Assembly (NCBI GenBank): GCA_948567375.1
Contig: OX419755.1
Span: 1,865,001 to 1,929,000, forward strand
Source of the DNA: Lunularia cruciata
Lineage: Eukaryota > Streptophyta > Marchantiopsida > Lunulariales > Lunulariaceae
DNA: 64,000 nt
Direction: 5' to 3'
The translations under genes and the position numbers were made by a program. This document shows positions 58,265 to 64,000 of this stretch, in pieces (the first letter of the stretch is position 1; each line of letters begins with the position of its first letter). The notes below the pieces were generated by a model that ran no database searches, had not been told where the DNA came from, and was given only the letters and a program-made list of their open reading frames with translations.

Positions 58265-60060
58265 TAAATTACTTCAATGGACATGATATTAATACATTAA
58301 CCCATTTCTTGCTCTCTCTCATTGGCATCATGGTCAACCAATTCATGTAATTATGAGTACCAAACAAGTCCAAGACCTCACTCTCAATAAGCATGGGAAG
58401 TTAGAAAACTCATGAGTGTAGATAAAATAGCTCTAAGCTATCTTACAAGGTTCACTTGCTATACCATCAGCCTCTCTTACCGTTTGAGACCTGCACCAAA
58501 CATCCTAAATACTATCTATAGTGAGTTATGCTGGTTGCTAATGACCATCATAAGCACGCTATAAAACCACTTTGGGTAAGAGGTTCATATACCAAAGATA
58601 TAGATGATGGGCCCAAGATCCAACTTAAGCCAGATCCAATAACACAATAGGTCTAATCCAAGACCATTGTCATCTTGTAATTTACTTAGTAAGTGAAATA
58701 CTAATTCAATATTGTTTATCTATGTAGTGTTGTAGTATATTATGCAAGGGATCCTATGTTTTGTCAATTATCATGTGAAAAATATATGTACATTCAAACA
58801 ATTGGTTGCATGGATTATGTTCTTATCCTCATCCACAAATCTGATGTATATAGGAGATTAAAACTTGGTAGAGATTTGGGTTTTCTAGTATTGAGTGGTA
58901 GCAAAGTGTGGAAGTAAAGTATGTGAGCTAGATTGTTTGAGTGGCAAGTTTGATTGAGAGATGTTCCATGCTACTAATCTACCTCTCCCAAATCCGTTTC
59001 TCATTAGGCTTCAACTTATGTACCATGATTAATTTTGTACATGGATGGTAGGCCAATTTCATTTTTGGATATGGATTGTAGCTCATTTTGGTCTTGCAAC
59101 CATAGTATTGTGAATTCAGATAATATTATGCTCTTTATGCTTACTTATGAGTAAGTTTTGGATTTAACCATTTGTATCCTTTTGTAGAAGAAGAGTGTCT
59201 AAAAATCTTGCTCAAGAATTTGGAGGTGGATTTTGGAGGTCCATATGTTAGAAAGAGGAGTTTACAAGTGTCCAAAGTGCAAAGAATTTTGTCTTGTCTC
59301 CCACCATGTTGAGTGTAGGTGTTGGATGCTTAGAAGAGTTTCAAAGGGCTATATGAGAAGACAAGACTACTATTAGAGAGAAGAGCAATAGGCTTGTACC
59401 CTCTTTTTTCTTCAAAATTTGCTTTGTTGATCAAATCATACTTAACTGCTAGGGAAAGACCATGGAGATCAATATTTACTTGGGGAATACCCCTAAAAGA
59501 AGGTGGCACTTGTAAGTGTGTCTTAGAAGTTATGATGAGTAGCACTTGGAGGAATGTATGATGATTCTGAGTGCTTGTAGGACAATAAGCACTTGGAGTG
59601 CTTACCATTCAAGCTCTTACAGGCCCGAGTGCCAAGTACTCCATTAGCACTTGTATTTAAGTGCCATTGCAATTTGAATGCAAAGCCAAATCAGCTAGGA
59701 ATTTCTACCAAGGGCCGTTACACTCAAGACAACCATTAGCACTTGGCAGGCAAGCTTGGCATGTAGGAAGTGAGTGGAGGAAATTTTTTCACACTTGGGA
59801 AAGTAACACTTGACCAAAGGTGCTATGTAGATGTGGACCTTTGCATGTGCAGAGGTAAGTACCCACCTGCTCCTTAACCACCAAAGGGTTGAACAATGAC
59901 CTAGAATCTAGATTATAAATTGAGGAGTTTGGCTAGCAACTGCATATTTGAAGATTAATTTGCATGCATTATTGAGTGCTTAGCCCTTGCACTTTGCCTA
60001 GAACTATGAGAGACCTTTGGCATTTGTTTAGTGAGGTATCACTCAAAGTGATTCTTAGCA
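58265..60060. other. Repeat-like stretch, no gene
   Basis: CpG-poor. The 59.5-60.0 kb part has repeated ACTTGG and GCACTTG motifs and an ATTATAAATTGAGG box reminiscent of an LTR, but no partner was found. Confidence 0.35.
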
Positions 60061-60069
60061 CTCAAAGTG

Positions 60070-63000
60070 AAGTAGAGTAGTCAAAGTAGAACCAACTATG
60101 GTTTGCTCTTCACTTTTATTGATGAGAATCATAGTATCTATACCAAGAATGTATAGAAAGATTCTAGAGGCCATACTTAGGTATCATGCAATAAACAAAT
60201 GGGCCATTCATTATAGATATATAGGAATCCAAATTAAACACTTGGGGTTCTTGCTCAAGAAGTCAAAATTGACTAACTTCACCATGATCCACAAGATGAG
60301 GAGGAAGAAAGAGGAGAAACTAGGAGGAATGAGAGATGAAATCTAAAGTTGGACAAAGGCACATTGGTGAATGATACTCAGTGTGGATGTTACATTTTAA
60401 GAGCAATAACCTTGGACTTGAAAAACCTAGTTAAGGAAATGACATCCAAGATCAAGGCTACCTTCAACAATAAGAGGTCAAAGAATAATGGGTGGAGGGT
60501 AGTTAGTTACAAAGATTATGCATAAAGAGGCATAGTAGAGGTAATTATGAGAATTTTCAAACCCAAACAAACCACTTCCTTGAAAAATGGCCAGCTTGTG
60601 TTTTTCAGTTACATGTACTCAAGCAAGTCAATAAATTGGGCACAAATGTTTAATTGACAAGCGAAGATCCTACACCAAGATTTTGAGGAAGAAAAAGGTG
60701 CTTCCTACCTTGCTCCATTTGCTATACACTATTACATATGGACCAACCTCCTAACCAAAGAGGAAAGGAAGAGGTTTCCCACCTACTTTTATCCTACAAG
60801 TTATTTTGATGACCAACCTGAAGGACAAACATTAATCATCAAATACAAAGGGACGGATGCTGAACTTGGCAAAACAGGCCTTTTTGTACCTCTAGATGAA
60901 GAGCTAGCAGTAACTAAAATTTCCAAGAGCAAGAAAATCATCCCAAAGAAGCAACCTTCCTCAACCAAGAAGCCACAAGCCAACACTCAAGTATTTGAGA
61001 TATCTTTAGAAGAAGAAGTTGAGGATACAAAAAATGGTGAAGACAAGGAAGAAGAACAAGGGTTCTTTATCATGCAAGCATTGTATTTGACATTAAACAA
61101 GGGAGAAGAAGAAGAGGCTTGGGAGGATGTGCAATCTGTTCCAAATTTGAAGGACCCAAGGAACAAAGGAATCTCCTATAGTACATGAGGAGAACATGCA
61201 AGAGGAGGCTATCATGCTGGAATAAATGCTTTTGAATCCCATTAGAGAAGAAAAATACAAAAGAATTCAAGATCAAGCCAAGTGCTTGAATGCCCAAGAA
61301 CTTTGGCCTAAAGTTCAAAATGAGGCCAAAGTCTTATAGCCAAGAGATGACCAAATTACAAATCATGTCAACAAGGCATATGTCTACATTGATATTGATA
61401 TACCAGATCTTGCACTAGGGGTATAGACAACACTTAGAGTGGGATCAACCTCTTTAGTACCAATGCTAGTTTGAGAAGTGCTAGTTCTATGATACACTCA
61501 GTAGGAGTAGCCCTACAATTGAAGGATTCTTGCTACCCTAGTACCAAGCCAAATGTCTTGACATTGTGGACTACACCACATTGGTCCATAACATGCATAA
61601 AAAAGTCTACACACAAAAGGCCAGAGAAGACTTGGTCAAGGAGGAGGAAACAAAAGCCAAAGAATTATACAAAGAAGAGGTAACCAAGGTAGGTGCTTGC
61701 TATAGGAGAACCAAGAACTCAAGGAAAGTAATACCAAAACCTTGGTGAACAAGCATGACCACCAAGTCAAGGAGACCCAAAAAGTGGAAGATGAGTTGGC
61801 GGCACTCCAATTTGAGCATGTATAACAAAAGAAGGATGCCAATATCCAATCTTTTGGCAAATGCCAAGAGTTGGAGAACACTTGGAGTGGATTGAAGGAA
61901 GACTATGATCAAGTTGTCATCTAACAATTGCAAATCCATGAATATTGACAAGAGATGGCACTACAACTAGATCACTTAATACAAGAGTTGGAAAAAGAGA
62001 GGTCTAAGCAAAGAGATAGAAGAGGATTGGCTCAAGCTAAGTCATCAGATGGAGGAGGCATGGAACTTCTTTGTTGAGAAGCTGAAAGAAGGAAGACAAC
62101 TTTGAGCACTACAAATGAAGCACCATGAACTCAAGTTCAAGGTTGAGAAATTAGAGAATCAACTTTATGAGGAGGAGAGAATGAACTTGTAATCCTTGCA
62201 GTTAAGAGAGCACACTAACAAGCAATTTGAGAAAACCTACCAAACTTATTGTTAGAAATAGCTAGGTATCAAGCTCAAACAAATCAGTTAATTAGGTACT
62301 TTAGAGGTGAGCGTAGTCCAATACTCCCAAAAATCTAAGCCAAAGGCACTCCTCCAAAGAAAAGCCCTTCAGAAACACTAGCACTCTACTAGGTCTAGTC
62401 TATACCTAGAGTCATATAGTAGATGGTACTCAAAATTGTTTACATGCTTCATGAGTAGTGCACTCTAAGTTGTTCATGACTTTAGAGTTGTAGGTCCAAA
62501 TTTTGTAGTATAAAATTAGATTTGAGGAAGAATTAACACCTTCCTTGACACCTATTAAGTGCTCAATCAACTTACAAATGATTAGGATAAGATAGGATTA
62601 CGATATTAAGCAAGTGATCTACAATATAGATTAGGATTTTTAGGAGTTCCAATTAGGCTCTTCATCCCTTTGGCTCAAAGCCACATAGATACTTAAGGCT
62701 GAGGACCAAAGGCACTCATGTTCATTTTTTCATACTTCATTGACACGTAGAGAGTGCTCAAAATCCTTTGCAAGTTTTATAACTTTCCATTTTATGTGTT
62801 GTCAAGGTATCTAAGCAAATGTAGAGATGAAGAATTTCACAATAAGATATCAAGTGCTAAGTAACAAGTAGGTACTTGCCATTGATCAAGGTGTACACTA
62901 TAGGGTCTGAAGGAGTGAACCTATACAAAGAGTGGATGTGCAATACCACAGAATTGAAAAACTCAATATTTGGCCAACATGAAGTGAATCATGTAAGTTT

Positions 63001-63215
63001 TGCCTTTTGGGAAGGAACACATTTGCAATAATGATGACTTTAGTACGGAATGGCTCTTGAAGTGAAGCAATCCATCACCTTCCAGAGAAACCATGATTAG
63101 AACTTAGAGTAAAAGTGATTCTTTTTGTTTTCTTTTTCTTGTAGTGTGCCACAATGAGTGACATTGTCCTCTTTTGACACTGGTTACTACCCAAGAGATT
63201 AAACAAGAAAAATAA
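60070..63215 (+). mobile_element. Unclassified coiled-coil element, copy 3
   Basis: The best-preserved copy. A frame is open from 60,658 to 61,188 and continues upstream past one TGA (60,655, after QMFN). It reads SYLAPFAIHYYIWTNLLTKE and YFDDQPEGQ, which align with YLIPFLYVSLAMILTKQE and YFGENPKGM of copy 2. Then come a K/R-rich linker (SSTKKPQANTQV) and an acidic block (SLEEEVEDTKNGEDKEEE). Coiled-coil fragments follow (61,566-62,190, for example LKFKVEKLENQLYEEER). The 3' part ends with CATTGTCCTC (63,162-63,171) and TACTACCCAAGAGATTAAA, as in copy 2. No polymerase, integrase or transposase is attached. Confidence 0.55.
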
Positions 63216-63663
63216 GAAAAATTGTGACAATTTGCTTCACTCTTAGTCATTTCCAACATGTATTCTTGTGGGAACCATTTATTCTTATTGATTATACTAT
63301 AAGTACATTAATATTGGGTTATCACAAGGCTAAAATGTGAATACAAAAGAATTGAGATTTGGATGCCCAAGATATGATTACATATGCACAACATTGGACT
63401 TATTCATGACTGCTCATTATTGCAATTTGCTATCTAGATTATGGTGTGTCTTCATTATCTTAACTTCTCCTTCTCATGTTTTGGTAGTACCCTCATATCA
63501 TGCAATAGCATGGTAGCCTCAAAATAGAGCTATTTTAATTCTACAAGTTATGGGCTCATATTAACTTCAAATAGTGTAACACTCCTAAATTGTATGTATG
63601 CACACCATCTAAAACCTGCAAACACACATGATCATATTCTCTTTTTTTTGAAACAAAATCACC

Positions 63664-64000
63664 ATGGTTGAGCAAGCCTCAATGCCTTTGAATCTCTACC
63701 ATATTGATCCCCTTCCTAGTGCCAAAAATTGGTCCATATGTAAATATTGCTCTAAACTTATCCTCCGCACCCAAGGCATATGAGATATCACCTCAAGAAC
63801 TTCAAAGCACCCAAAAGAAGGGAGACTTTAAGTAGATGGTTACCACATTGTGTTACATGCTACCAAACTAGCTACTTGGGAGAAGGAGGATGGCAAGGCA
63901 TGAGCATAAATTGGATTGATAGTGTCACCAACAATAGCACTCTAGCACCAACAATAGCACAACTTGATGACCTGCAAGATACCCACAAAAATATGGCACA
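63664..64000 (+). pseudogene. Possible Ty1/copia gag start, cut by the window edge
   Basis: From an ATG at 63,664 a frame with stops reads NLYHIDPLPSAKNWSICKYC, then KLILRTQGI and ATKLATWEKEDGKA. This resembles the N-terminal gag of plant copia elements (…NWxxWK…L…GxW…W…KD..A). Low confidence because of the stops and the truncation. Confidence 0.35.

Overview
The window looks like nuclear DNA of a land plant (streptophyte). Reasons: chromovirus-type Ty3/gypsy elements primed by an initiator-Met tRNA site, a TTTAGGG-like motif, PIF/Harbinger and pogo/Tigger transposons, and a tandem pair of plant F-box genes with kelch-like motifs. The abundant LINE and the F-box family remind me of seed-free plants (bryophyte or lycophyte), but I cannot assign a species. 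I saw no tRNA, rRNA, CRISPR or bacterial features.

Layout. 1-3.47 kb is old, CpG-poor repeat DNA. 3.48-5.62 kb is a complete Tigger-like DNA transposon: matching TIRs, TA flanks, and one 592-codon frame broken only by three nonsense codons. 5.6-9.7 kb is gene-free DNA with LINE tails, a 920-bp TIR element and hairpins. 9.7-18.1 kb is decayed AT-rich DNA with a coiled-coil-coding relic and a Harbinger transposase relic. 18-41.6 kb is the richest part: two intact same-strand F-box paralogues (22.9-24.4 and 37.8-39.3 kb), many 5'-truncated copies of one LINE family, a degenerate minisatellite (28.9-29.6 kb), and one long LINE (30.3-34.7 kb) split by two related LTRs lying in opposite orientation. 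42-64 kb is dense, decayed retroelement sequence: a second coiled-coil relic, a Ty3/gypsy element with both LTRs (49.5-54.8 kb), a second gypsy pol on the minus strand (54.9-58.2 kb), a third coiled-coil relic (60-63.2 kb), and a possible copia gag start at the right edge.

The only genes that look functional are the two F-box proteins, presumably substrate receptors of SCF ubiquitin ligases. Everything else recognisable is mobile DNA. The most unusual items are: (a) an element family I cannot classify, with 2-3 copies sharing a globular domain, a K/R-rich linker, an acidic block, a coiled coil and a conserved 3' block; (b) a LINE whose short hairpin-containing 3' end is scattered as about a dozen dead-on-arrival fragments, one only 42 bp long with a perfect 11-bp target duplication; (c) the near-intact Tigger element. 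Positions of decayed elements are approximate because they were read by eye through stops and frameshifts.
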